NCBI GenBank assembly: GCA_947496235.1
Contig: CANMCE010000003.1
Location: 62,001-126,000 of the forward strand
Length of the DNA stretch: 64,000 bases
DNA from: an uncultured Glaciecola sp.
GTDB lineage: Bacteria > Pseudomonadota > Gammaproteobacteria > Enterobacterales > Alteromonadaceae
Direction: 5' to 3'
The notes under the pieces were generated by a model, which did no database searches, was not told the origin of the DNA, and saw only the letters and a program-made list of their open reading frames with translations. A program made the position numbers and the translations under genes. Of this stretch, positions 35,465-44,142 are shown piece after piece (the first letter of the stretch is position 1; the number at the start of each line of letters is the position of its first letter).

Positions 35465-36643
35465 CTAAAAGAAGTATTCAAGTTGGATCATAAGATGATC
35501 ATCTCTGCGCATATAAAACAGAGGATCATCTTCTTTATCGCTTGAAAAGAAATATCCATTAACTTCTATTGACCAATTTGAGGTTAAACGCGTGGAGGCT
35601 TCAATCATTGCTGAATAACTAGAGCTCTCATCCATGTCTTGAATAAAAGCCACTAGAATTTCTGAACCTGAAAAATCATTCACTACGAATCTAGCACCCA
35701 CCATAATGTCATTCTGACCGTATATGTAGGGATTTTGATCTCTTTCGTCATATTGATATTCAACCAGATAGCCAAGATCATAGCCACTATCAAACACATT
35801 CACATGCATAAATTCAAAACCTGCGACAGCCGCAGAAAAATCTTCATCCATGCGTGAGCCAGTAAGAGCTTCTAATTTGAATAACCAACCGTTAAATACA
35901 TATAAAGCGTCTAAACCCACTTGTTGTAATTGTGGATAAAAGGGCACAAGTTCTATATCGCCATCGGTTATTTGTGGAACAAAATCTGGTAGTCGATCAG
36001 TACCATCAAAATAAGACAGTCCGAATTCTAAATTGCCAAAACTTTGCTGCCATCGCACAGCAAAATCAAGATTAGTCTCTTCATCTTCAGATTCGTACAA
36101 GGCGTCGTCACTTATGTTGTATGGACCTCGCAATCTACCATCAAGTCCTGGAAAGGTACGTTCACGAAAATAGGGCAAGGCATAAAAACTAATATAACCT
36201 GTATCCAACAGATATCGAGCATCTAACAATGGTTGTCCAAGTTTTTCTTCGTTTGTAATAGTTTCAACAAAATCTGTCTGATTAATGATATCAACCAGGT
36301 GGACAGATTCGGTTTGGCCCCAAAACACTCGTCCTATACCAGCCCTGAACTCCCAATTATCAAAAAACACTGAGTACAATGCTTCTCTCACATCCGCATG
36401 AGTACGCTCGCTGTCTCGCTGATCAATTCTTGCGAAGGGAGTGAAGGTAAAATAGCCATTATCACCCACGTCTAATTCAAACTGAGGTTTAGCGGCCAAT
36501 GACACTTGACTGTTGGTTTGAAACTCGTAAGCAGCATCTTGGAAGAAAAACCGCTGTTGCACTGAAGCTGAACCCGCGAAGCGTAGTTCAGCATGACTAA
36601 CTGTTGCTATTATTACTAGGGTAAAACCCAACAAATAACGCAT
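35465..36643 (-). CDS. Outer-membrane beta-barrel protein (porin-like/DUF1302-like)
   Basis: A 392-residue exported protein with a signal peptide ending at SHAELRFAG, many alternating amphipathic strands, the motif FRAGIGRVFWGQTESVHLVDIINQTDF (which resembles a conserved stretch of DUF1302-type barrels) and a C-terminal QLEYFF. It should sit in the outer membrane. It stands between a LolA-like periplasmic protein and a small barrel, an arrangement that in other bacteria accompanies RND/MMPL-type lipid exporters, although no such exporter is present here. Ligand unknown. Confidence 0.8.
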   Translation of the reverse strand: MRYLLGFTLVIIATVSHAELRFAGSASVQQRFFFQDAAYEFQTNSQVSLAAKPQFELDVGDNGYFTFTPFARIDQRDSERTHADVREALYSVFFDNWEFRAGIGRVFWGQTESVHLVDIINQTDFVETITNEEKLGQPLLDARYLLDTGYISFYALPYFRERTFPGLDGRLRGPYNISDDALYESEDEETNLDFAVRWQQSFGNLEFGLSYFDGTDRLPDFVPQITDGDIELVPFYPQLQQVGLDALYVFNGWLFKLEALTGSRMDEDFSAAVAGFEFMHVNVFDSGYDLGYLVEYQYDERDQNPYIYGQNDIMVGARFVVNDFSGSEILVAFIQDMDESSSYSAMIEASTRLTSNWSIEVNGYFFSSDKEDDPLFYMRRDDHLMIQLEYFF

Positions 36644-36694
36644 ATAAAATAGTCCCTTTATCTTTAATTTAGTTTACGCATTGAGTTCGTTTTT

Positions 36695-37486
36695 TTATCT
36701 AACACGTCTTAACGCATTTTTGTTAAAGTCACTCTCGTCTACACCAGTTTTAAACTTGATGTTTTCTATTAGCAAGGTGGTACTTTTACCCGTCTGCGCA
36801 TTATCCATATCTGATCGTAGTGCTCGCCAATGCTTACCATTGTATTGCTCATAGTCACCTAAGGTAAGTATTTTCAGTAAGGCATCTTTACGATCATAAA
36901 ATTCTATTTTTTGTGCTCGATAATGCGCTTTATCAACCCAAACAACTTGTTTGGTATAGCCAGAATTTTCATATTCTGGATATTGTTCTACCACAAAGCA
37001 TTCCATCCCATTATAAGTTTCATCTCTTAAATAGGCATAGGTAAATTTTTCGATTTCAAACGACGACATATCTTCATAAGCAAATTCGCTGCCCATGAAA
37101 GGGCCAGATTTGTTATGCGACAAAATACGTTTTACTATCTTGGCTTCAGATAAATAAATCCATTGTTCATCAGGCTCAATGGCGTGACTAAAACTTAAAA
37201 AAGCGGTTCCAGAAACATCTCTTGGTTCATAAAAGATAGTCAAAGATTTATCCCCATCATCTTCGATTTCTAGCGTTCTCACCTGTAAAACACGTTCCGA
37301 TTCTTGACCATCCGGAGAGCGCAAAATCATGATGGTGTCTGCAACAGAGTCTCCCCAACCTTGATCTCTCTTTTTCATTTCTTTTGCTATTTCCAACCCT
37401 TTCTCTGGATCTTTAGCAATGACTGGCGTTGAAATTAGCATCGTGTTTACTAAGAAAAATAGAAAAATAATTCGCCACATGCGCAT
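36695..37486 (-). CDS. LolA-like outer-membrane lipoprotein-sorting family protein
   Basis: A 263-residue periplasmic protein with a signal peptide (cleavage near TPVIA). It has EMKKRDQGWGDSVADTIMIL, LTIFYEPRDVSGTAFLSF and EDMSSFEIEKFTYAYL, motifs of the LolA-like (PF17131) proteins often described as outer-membrane lipoprotein-sorting proteins. That fold binds acyl chains or lipids. It is the first of three minus-strand envelope genes; a true LolA would be shorter and placed near ftsK or rarA, so I read it as a specialised lipid carrier. Confidence 0.8.
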   Translation of the reverse strand: MRMWRIIFLFFLVNTMLISTPVIAKDPEKGLEIAKEMKKRDQGWGDSVADTIMILRSPDGQESERVLQVRTLEIEDDGDKSLTIFYEPRDVSGTAFLSFSHAIEPDEQWIYLSEAKIVKRILSHNKSGPFMGSEFAYEDMSSFEIEKFTYAYLRDETYNGMECFVVEQYPEYENSGYTKQVVWVDKAHYRAQKIEFYDRKDALLKILTLGDYEQYNGKHWRALRSDMDNAQTGKSTTLLIENIKFKTGVDESDFNKNALRRVR

Positions 37487-37678
37487 ATTATTAAACCTTT
37501 TTTTGCAATTTAAGACTGTCTAGCTGTTTTAACGGCAATAAGCCATAAATATTAAATGAATAACGCGTTATAGAACATTATAACGTTAATCAGTTCACTC
37601 TGGCGTAAAGTTTAGTGCATTTTTTAATCAATTAAAGATTTTGACCTGAAGGACAAAATGTGTTTTCATACAAATACC

Positions 37679-37695
37679 AACTGGTCAGATGAGCG
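37679..37695 (+). promoter_or_regulatory. Possible FadR operator upstream of fadE
   Basis: AACTGGTCAGATGAGCG lies 11 bases before the fadE start. Its first half matches the FadR consensus I know (roughly ANCTGGTCNGAYNNGTT) at nearly every fixed base; the 3' end is weaker. A TTGACC at 37641 could be a -35 box, which would put the site just after the transcription start, as expected for repression by FadR until acyl-CoA relieves it. A separate perfect palindrome, ATAACGCGTTAT, lies at 37560-37571. Confidence 0.5.
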
Positions 37696-37706
37696 GATAA
37701 GTTAAC

Positions 37707-39950
37707 ATGAGCATCAGAAAAAGCCTTAAAAAAGTATTACCACCCATTTCAATCACCGAACAAGAAGCCTTAGACGCTGGTGACGTGTGGATTGAATCTA
37801 GTATTTATCAGGGAAATCCTGATATGCATGCGCTTAGACAATTACCTCAAGCCAAACTTAGTGCTGAGGAACAAGCGTTTATGGATGGTCCTGTACAAAC
37901 TTTATTAGAAATGATCAATGATTTTGAATTGATCAATAGCAATCATATTCCGAAGGATGTGCTGGACTTTTTGGGCAAAGAGAAGTTTTTCTCTATGATC
38001 ATTCCGAAAAAATTCGGTGGATTAGAGTTCAGCCCTTATGCAAACTCAACCATAGTGGCAACCATTGCTGCGCGAAGTGGCGCTGTTGCCGTCACCGTTA
38101 TGGTTCCTAACTCATTAGGTCCTGGTGAGTTGCTGATGCATTATGGTACAGAAGATCAACAGAACTTTTGGTTACCTAAACTTGCTGTGGGTCAAGAGAT
38201 CCCTTGTTTCGCATTAACAAGTCCTGAAGCAGGTTCAGACGCTGGCGCAATTCCAGACGCAGCCATAGTTACCAAAGGACAGTGGAACGGCGAAGAGGTC
38301 ATTGGACTTAGTGTCACTTGGGATAAGCGATATATTACCCTTGCTCCTATTGCTACAGTACTTGGTTTAGCATTTAAAGTATTTGATCCCGAACACTTGC
38401 TTGGCGACAAACTTGAGCTAGGCATTACTTGTGCATTATTACCAAAATCTCACCCTGGAGTTGAATTGGGCAACCGTCATGATCCTATGGGCGTGAAATT
38501 CTACAACGGAACAACCCGAGGTAAAGACGTGTTCATTCCAATGGACTTCATTATCGGTGGTCAAAAGAACATTGGTAAAGGTTGGCAAATGCTGGTGTCT
38601 TGTCTAGGTGCAGGACGAGGCATTTCATTACCAGCCATGGGTGTTGCAACTGCTCAGTCAGCATTCAAATCTACCGCTGAATATGCATTCGTGCGTGAAC
38701 AGTTTGGTTTGCCAATTGGCCGTTTTGAAGGTATTCAAGAGAAACTTGCAGATATTGCGGGTAAAACTTTCTTGTTAGAAGCTATGCGTGTGTTAACCAC
38801 TGAAGGTTTAGGTCAGGGTATTAAGCCTTCTGTTGTGACAGCAATTGCCAAATACCACATGACAGAAATAGGTAGAGACGTATGTAATTCTGCAATGGAT
38901 GTTCAAGCTGGTAAGGCTATTCAACGTGGCCCTCAAAATACATTAGCCAACGGCTACAGCGCATTGCCAATCGCAATTACAGTAGAAGGTGCCAATATAC
39001 TAACGCGTAATTTGATGATTTTTGGTCAAGGTGCTATGCGTTGTCACCCATACCTTAAAGACATGGTCGATCTTATTCACAGCGATGATTCAAACGCTGA
39101 TGCTCAATTCAATAAAGTATTGACGAAAACTGTGAAATTCAGCGTAAAAAATGCGTTAAGAAGCATGGTAAATAGCTACTTACCTTTCTTACGTTCTTCA
39201 GATTCAGCAATGAACGAAGTATTGCCGTATGAAAAAAGACTACATGCTATGTCTGCTAAACTAGCTCCATTAGCTGATTTATCATTATTGGTGTTGGGCG
39301 GCGATCTGAAAAAAGCAGAATTACTATCTGCTAGATTAGGTGACGTTATCAGCTACGTCTACGCAGGCATGGCAGCTATTCGTTTTTACGAACAGCGAGT
39401 TGAAGATAGACAGCAAGCACTGCCTTTCTTTAAATATGCAATGGAATGGACACTAAGCCAAGCTGAAAAAGCGATTGTTGATTTTGTTTCCAACTTCCCA
39501 AATGCACCAACAAGAGTATTAATGCGAGTTCTTACAAATACTTATACTGGTGCCACTAGCAAGATCAGTGATGACTTAGTACGTGAATTGTCTAAAGCGG
39601 CGTTAGAAGATTCAAGCATTAAAGCGCAAATTACCCATTTGATTAAGCCGGTTGAGGGCGATGGAAACTACATCAACGAGCAAGCTTTCAAAGCAAAACA
39701 TGCGGCTTTACCACTACTGTCTAAGGTTCAAAAAGCATTACGAAGTGCGCCTGTAGTACCATTCATTTCATTTGAAAATGCGGTAGAAAAATTAAATGAA
39801 AGAGGTGAACTTGCCGATAACGAGAAAGATATTCTTTTAGATTACAATGAAAAACGTAAGCTAGCGGTGAGAGTAGATGAGTTCACTTTTGACATGGAGT
39901 TAGTTACAGACCACCTCGATACACAAGAGGAAACTGTAAACGCGGCCTAA
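37707..39950 (+). CDS. fadE: Acyl-CoA dehydrogenase FadE (long-chain)
   Basis: FadE catalyses the first, FAD-dependent step of fatty acid beta-oxidation. The 747-residue protein has IPKKFGGLEFSPYANS, CFALTSPEAGSDAG (flavin-binding region), EQFGLPIGRFEGIQEKLADIAG and a long C-terminal DUF1974 domain (about residues 450-735) typical of FadE. It lacks the N-terminal membrane helices of the E. coli enzyme (814 residues), as is common in marine gammaproteobacteria. It is a single-gene unit with a FadR-like site in front and a strong terminator behind. Confidence 0.95.
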   Translation: MSIRKSLKKVLPPISITEQEALDAGDVWIESSIYQGNPDMHALRQLPQAKLSAEEQAFMDGPVQTLLEMINDFELINSNHIPKDVLDFLGKEKFFSMIIPKKFGGLEFSPYANSTIVATIAARSGAVAVTVMVPNSLGPGELLMHYGTEDQQNFWLPKLAVGQEIPCFALTSPEAGSDAGAIPDAAIVTKGQWNGEEVIGLSVTWDKRYITLAPIATVLGLAFKVFDPEHLLGDKLELGITCALLPKSHPGVELGNRHDPMGVKFYNGTTRGKDVFIPMDFIIGGQKNIGKGWQMLVSCLGAGRGISLPAMGVATAQSAFKSTAEYAFVREQFGLPIGRFEGIQEKLADIAGKTFLLEAMRVLTTEGLGQGIKPSVVTAIAKYHMTEIGRDVCNSAMDVQAGKAIQRGPQNTLANGYSALPIAITVEGANILTRNLMIFGQGAMRCHPYLKDMVDLIHSDDSNADAQFNKVLTKTVKFSVKNALRSMVNSYLPFLRSSDSAMNEVLPYEKRLHAMSAKLAPLADLSLLVLGGDLKKAELLSARLGDVISYVYAGMAAIRFYEQRVEDRQQALPFFKYAMEWTLSQAEKAIVDFVSNFPNAPTRVLMRVLTNTYTGATSKISDDLVRELSKAALEDSSIKAQITHLIKPVEGDGNYINEQAFKAKHAALPLLSKVQKALRSAPVVPFISFENAVEKLNERGELADNEKDILLDYNEKRKLAVRVDEFTFDMELVTDHLDTQEETVNAA

Positions 39951-39973
39951 AATGCCTGCTAACGGAATCTAAG

Positions 39974-40004
39974 AAAAAGGTGCGCTCTAGTCGCACCTTT
40001 TTTT
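39974..40004 (+). terminator. Intrinsic terminator of fadE
   Basis: AAAAAGGTGCG - CTCTAGT - CGCACCTTTTT is a perfect 11-base stem with a 7-base loop and a run of seven T. It starts 23 bases after the fadE stop. The apparent GTG start of the next frame (39980) lies inside this hairpin and so is not a start codon. Confidence 0.92.
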
Positions 40005-40015
40005 ATGGACACCAA

Positions 40016-42034
40016 ATGGTAGGTCGATTGTTATTATCAAAAATAGAACGTCAACAGCTCGCCGATAGAGTACAACTACTCTATGCAAATGCCTACACGG
40101 GCGTTTTTGTTACCATAATTACCTTCTCAGCGCTTTGTTACATGCTATTTGTTTCATCTGGTAGCTATTATGCCATTTCCATGGGCATTATTATGTTGGT
40201 CATTTGTTTGGGGCGACTGGTAGATATCTACACCACTATGAGCAATGTCAGCGATATCACCAAACACCCGTACAAGCACTTCGCAAAATTTGGTATAGGA
40301 CTAACGTCTTCGAGTTTCCTATGGGCAGTTTTCATACTTACCTTTATGGCAAGAATGGAAATTATCCAACTAACCATTACCGCTATCGTTTTGGCAGCTC
40401 TAGCCGGAGGCGCTATTGCAGTACTGGGGGCAATTCAACGAATTGCTACCATGTATATGTCAATGATATTGCTGCCCTATTCCGTTTTGGCAATTAATTT
40501 ATCCATTGATGGCTTTTGGCTAGTCGGTATTCTTGGTATTTGTTATTGGGCTTCTATGTTGGTATCTGCGAAAAAGGCCAGTGAGTTTATCACCAGTACC
40601 ATTGAGTTAACCGAAAAAAATAAACAACTAGCGAATGCTATAGAACACGAGAAAAAACAAATAGAGCATTACAATTTTCGTTTAGAAGTGGCCAATAACG
40701 CCCTAGACAATTACACCCAAGAGCTAGAAAACAAAGTAGAAAAGCGCACTGAAGAAATTTATCGCTTATCTAATTTGGACCCGCTAACTGAACTACTTAA
40801 TAGAACTGCTTTACTAAAACACAGCGAAAAATTAATCAAACAGGCTGAAAAAAATAATCAAGGAATAGGAATTTTTTTCATCGACCTAGACAGTTTTAAA
40901 GATATCAATGATGGATTCGGTCATGCATACGGTGATGCTGTACTGAAAAAAATTGCCCAACGATTATCCAATTTACCTAAAGATACATTCGAAATTTGCG
41001 CCCGTTGGGGCGGTGATGAATTCATAGTCTTCAGTTTGCTTAAGGATGAATCCTCGCCATTGGCCTTAGCCAAGCAACTAATTGACATTGTCACTGAGCC
41101 TTTATCAGTAAATGGCGACATTATTAACATGCAAGCCAGTATTGGTGTTTCCTGTTACCCAGAACATGGAGCATCAGCCGAAGAACTTATTCAAATGGCC
41201 GATTTGGCAATGTATGAACAAAAACATCATCATTTGGCACCAGTTGTGTACGATGGCGAGATAGCAGCCAAGCATATTCGTGAACAAAGCATAAGAAAAG
41301 GCTTACCCAATGCGATTAAACAAAGTGAGTTTCACCTCGTCTACCAACCTATAGTAAACACTAAAACTAAATCAATCGCTGGCTTTGAAGCGCTAATACG
41401 ATGGCAACATTTGGGACAATTTATTCCGCCAACTGAATTTATTCCTATTGCGGAAAAATCCGGACGTATTAATCAAATTGGGCTTTGGGTGTTGCAGCAA
41501 GCCTGTAAAGAATTTATGCAATTTGCCAAAACGTCTCAGTACCTTTCGGTAAATGTATCTGCGATTCAAATGCTGGATGACTACTTTGTCGAAAATATTA
41601 AACAGGCATTAGCGATTTATGAGATGCCGCCCTCTTGTCTTCAGCTGGAAATTACTGAAACCTCAGTCATTCAGTCCTACGAGCAAATTGAAGATGTAGT
41701 GCGTGAAATTCAAAGCATGGGAGTTATAGTTGCCATAGACGATTTTGGTACTGGATACTCATCATTGCGCCAATTACAAAAAGTTGAATTTAATACAGTG
41801 AAAATTGATCGCTGTTTTATCAATAGATTAGAAACCAAAGATATCGCTATAGTTTCAGCAGCTTATTTTATCGCTGAACAGCTGCACGCCTCGACCATAG
41901 TGGAGGGGGTTGAAAGTCAGGACCAGTTGGAAAAGTTACAGCAATTAGGCATTAATATTTTCCAAGGTTACTATTTTGCAAAGCCGATGGAAGCAGATAG
42001 AATAACCTCTTGGCAATACAAAGATACAGACTAG
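40016..42034 (+). CDS. Membrane GGDEF-EAL cyclic-di-GMP protein
   Basis: A 672-residue inner-membrane protein. About five or six helices occupy residues 20-185, followed by a coiled coil (about 195-255), a GGDEF domain with intact RWGGDEF (332-336) and an EAL domain with intact EALIRW (458 on) and DDFGTGYSS. Both active sites look complete, so it could make and break cyclic-di-GMP. The frame is open from GTG 39980, but that lies in the fadE terminator; ATG 40016 is the first sensible start though its ribosome site is poor. Its TAG stop falls in a dispersed repeat (42031). The sensed signal is unknown. Confidence 0.9.
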   Translation: MVGRLLLSKIERQQLADRVQLLYANAYTGVFVTIITFSALCYMLFVSSGSYYAISMGIIMLVICLGRLVDIYTTMSNVSDITKHPYKHFAKFGIGLTSSSFLWAVFILTFMARMEIIQLTITAIVLAALAGGAIAVLGAIQRIATMYMSMILLPYSVLAINLSIDGFWLVGILGICYWASMLVSAKKASEFITSTIELTEKNKQLANAIEHEKKQIEHYNFRLEVANNALDNYTQELENKVEKRTEEIYRLSNLDPLTELLNRTALLKHSEKLIKQAEKNNQGIGIFFIDLDSFKDINDGFGHAYGDAVLKKIAQRLSNLPKDTFEICARWGGDEFIVFSLLKDESSPLALAKQLIDIVTEPLSVNGDIINMQASIGVSCYPEHGASAEELIQMADLAMYEQKHHHLAPVVYDGEIAAKHIREQSIRKGLPNAIKQSEFHLVYQPIVNTKTKSIAGFEALIRWQHLGQFIPPTEFIPIAEKSGRINQIGLWVLQQACKEFMQFAKTSQYLSVNVSAIQMLDDYFVENIKQALAIYEMPPSCLQLEITETSVIQSYEQIEDVVREIQSMGVIVAIDDFGTGYSSLRQLQKVEFNTVKIDRCFINRLETKDIAIVSAAYFIAEQLHASTIVEGVESQDQLEKLQQLGINIFQGYYFAKPMEADRITSWQYKDTD

Positions 42035-42074
42035 AGCCTGTATGTATTCATAAACATTGATACACAGGCGCTAA
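42031..42074. repeat. Imperfect inverted repeat element (copy C)
   Basis: CTAGAGCCTGTATGTATTCA on the left faces TGATACACAGGCGCTAA on the right. The arm reads TAGAGCCTG/TTAGCGCCTG as in the copies at 15851, 42723 and 45969. The TAG of the left tip (42032-42034) is the stop codon of the GGDEF-EAL gene. Confidence 0.6.
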
Positions 42075-42122
42075 ATTTAGTCGACAAAAATAACAATAAC
42101 TACTGCAGGACCTTTCCTAACA

Positions 42123-42722
42123 ATGGCCCAATTATATTTCTATTACTCTGCGATGAACGCAGGAAAATCTACGTCTTTATTACAGTCTGCCTATAATTAT
42201 AAAGAGCGCGGCATGCAAGTCTCTCTTTTTACTGCATCTTTCGATGACAGGTTTGGAAAAGGAAAAATTGCTTCAAGAATAGGATTATCTTCCCCTGCTT
42301 CTTTATTCGACAAGTCCACAGATCTATATGCTGAAGTTAATCAACAACACAGTTCAACGCCATTGGGATGTGTTTTCATTGATGAAGCACAGTTTTTAAC
42401 TCGTCAACAAGTAAAACAATGCTTGCAGATCGTAGACCAATTAGATATTCCAGTATTAGCTTACGGATTAAGAACTGACTTCCAAGGCGAAACCTTTGAA
42501 GGCTCGCATTATTTATTAGCTTGGGCGGATAAACTGAGTGAATTAAAGACAGTATGTTTTTGTGGTCGTAAAGCAAATTTTGTAGCGAGACTAAACAGTA
42601 GTGGCAACGTAATTAAAGACGGCGCGCAAGTAGATATAGGTGGCAATGATAAATATGTGTCATTGTGCCGTAAACATTACAGTGAAAAAACTGGCTTTAT
42701 CGACAATGATGCCACCTCTTAA
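42123..42722 (+). CDS. tdk: Thymidine kinase (type II)
   Basis: Cytosolic thymidine kinase, which salvages thymidine to dTMP. The 199-residue protein has the P-loop SAMNAGKST (9-17), VFIDEAQF (Walker B with the catalytic glutamate), the lasso-region sequence [14 protein letters not shown] and a zinc site made from CFCGRKA and the C-terminal CRKH pair. It is flanked on both sides by copies of the dispersed repeat and appears to be a single-gene unit. Confidence 0.95.
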   Translation: MAQLYFYYSAMNAGKSTSLLQSAYNYKERGMQVSLFTASFDDRFGKGKIASRIGLSSPASLFDKSTDLYAEVNQQHSSTPLGCVFIDEAQFLTRQQVKQCLQIVDQLDIPVLAYGLRTDFQGETFEGSHYLLAWADKLSELKTVCFCGRKANFVARLNSSGNVIKDGAQVDIGGNDKYVSLCRKHYSEKTGFIDNDATS

Positions 42723-42816
42723 CTAGAAGGTGTTTATCTTTGTTCATTAATTGTGTTGGCGTCTAAAATTGGTGAAAACAAGGTATTGCTAACGCACAAA
42801 GATAAATAGGTTCTAT
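42723..42816. repeat. Imperfect inverted repeat element with long spacer (copy D)
   Basis: The left arm CTAGAAGGTGTTTATCTTTGTTC (42723-42745) and the right arm GCACAAAGATAAATAGGTTCTAT (42794-42816) pair at 18 of 23 positions. TTTATCTTTGT is shared exactly. The tdk stop TAA lies immediately before the left tip. The arms are farther apart than in copies B and C, so this may be the longer form of the element. Confidence 0.6.
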
Positions 42817-42920
42817 AAAAATTAGTGATTAATAGACCATAGCAAAAGCAATTTCCGTTATAAAAAAGCCTTGGCTACAATGATTTTACTCATTACATTG
42901 GAGTCATGTCGGAGGCAGTA

Positions 42921-44141
42921 ATGGATTTTGCACACACACCTAAAGCACTAGATTATATCAAACGCGTCCATGATTTTATGGACACTCACATCTTTCCCAT
43001 CGAAAAAGAACTTTATGACACAAACCATGAAGTAAATGGTTCGGGGGACTGGACCAAATGGCAAGAAATTCCTCAAATCACAGAGTTAAAACAAAAAGCA
43101 AAAGACGCTGGTTTATGGAACTTATTTTTACCTGATGCCAAGTTGGGTAAGGGGTTAACAACGGTAGAATACGCGCCACTTGCAGAAGCCATGGGCAGAA
43201 TATTATTTGGTGCGGAAATCTTTAATTGTAACGCACCCGATACCGGCAATATGGAAGTCCTTTACCATTTTGGGAATGAGCAGCAACAAGCCAAGTGGTT
43301 AACACCCCTTCTCGCGGGTGAAATTCGTTCTGTGTTTGGCATGACCGAACCAGAGGTTGCTTCGTCAGATGCAACCAACATGGCGGCAACTATCGAAGAC
43401 AAAGGCGATCATTTGCTATTAAACGGCACTAAATGGTGGTCTACTGGACTTGGACACCCAAAGGCAAAAGTGATGATTTTTATGGGTCTTTCAAATCCAG
43501 AAAATGATAAACACAATCAACACAGCATGGTGATTGTGCCCCTGGATACTGATGGTGTAACGATCAAACGCATGTTAACTGCCTATGGTGACTTTGATGG
43601 CCCTTACGGGCATGGAGAAGTTCAGCTAGACAATGTAAAAGTGCCAAAGGAAAATCTACTCGTGGGATTGGGTAAGGGTTTTGCAATTGCCCAAGGCCGA
43701 CTTGGACCTGGACGAATACATCACTGCATGCGCGCCATAGGTATGACAGAAAAAGCGTTAGAACTTGCAATAAAACGCGGCAAACAAAGAGTTGCTTTTG
43801 GTCGTCCACTGATTGAATTAGGCGGCAATAAAGAACGAGTAGCCAAAGCTAGAATGGCAATAGAACAAGCCAGATTACTCACCATGCAAGCAGCTTGGCG
43901 TATAGACAATCTCGGAGTGAAAAACGCTATGGTAGATATCTCGGCTATTAAGGTAGTTGTACCCAATATGCTACAAGATGTTGTCGACTTCGCAGTTCAA
44001 ATTCATGGTGGCGGAGGCGTTTGCAACGATTTTCCATTAGCAAGATTTGCCGCTGGTGCCCGGTCTCTTAGATTAGCAGACGGTCCTGATGAAGTGCATA
44101 TGGCTATGGTGTCTCGACTAGAATTAAAGAAATATAAATAA
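42921..44141 (+). CDS. Acyl-CoA dehydrogenase (ACAD10/11-like)
   Basis: A 406-residue flavoprotein with FGMTEPEVASSDATNM, LNGTKWWSTGLGHPKAK (flavin region), GRIHHCMRAIGMTEKAL, RVAFGRPLIELGGNKERVAKARM and the C-terminal QIHGGGGVCNDFPLARF. This matches the ACAD10/11-like branch. I set the start at ATG 42921, not 42906, because GGAGG lies 5 bases before it. The next gene is an aminoglycoside-phosphotransferase-like kinase, and in animals the two are fused in ACAD10 and ACAD11, which degrade 4-hydroxyacyl-CoAs through a phosphorylated intermediate. A similar role (as with LvaA/LvaC of Pseudomonas putida) is likely here. Confidence 0.9.
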   Translation: MDFAHTPKALDYIKRVHDFMDTHIFPIEKELYDTNHEVNGSGDWTKWQEIPQITELKQKAKDAGLWNLFLPDAKLGKGLTTVEYAPLAEAMGRILFGAEIFNCNAPDTGNMEVLYHFGNEQQQAKWLTPLLAGEIRSVFGMTEPEVASSDATNMAATIEDKGDHLLLNGTKWWSTGLGHPKAKVMIFMGLSNPENDKHNQHSMVIVPLDTDGVTIKRMLTAYGDFDGPYGHGEVQLDNVKVPKENLLVGLGKGFAIAQGRLGPGRIHHCMRAIGMTEKALELAIKRGKQRVAFGRPLIELGGNKERVAKARMAIEQARLLTMQAAWRIDNLGVKNAMVDISAIKVVVPNMLQDVVDFAVQIHGGGGVCNDFPLARFAAGARSLRLADGPDEVHMAMVSRLELKKYK

Positions 44142-44142
44142 C

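Noticed and set aside
39980-40015. GTG start of the GGDEF-EAL frame
   Set aside because: It lies inside the fadE terminator stem, with no ribosome site.
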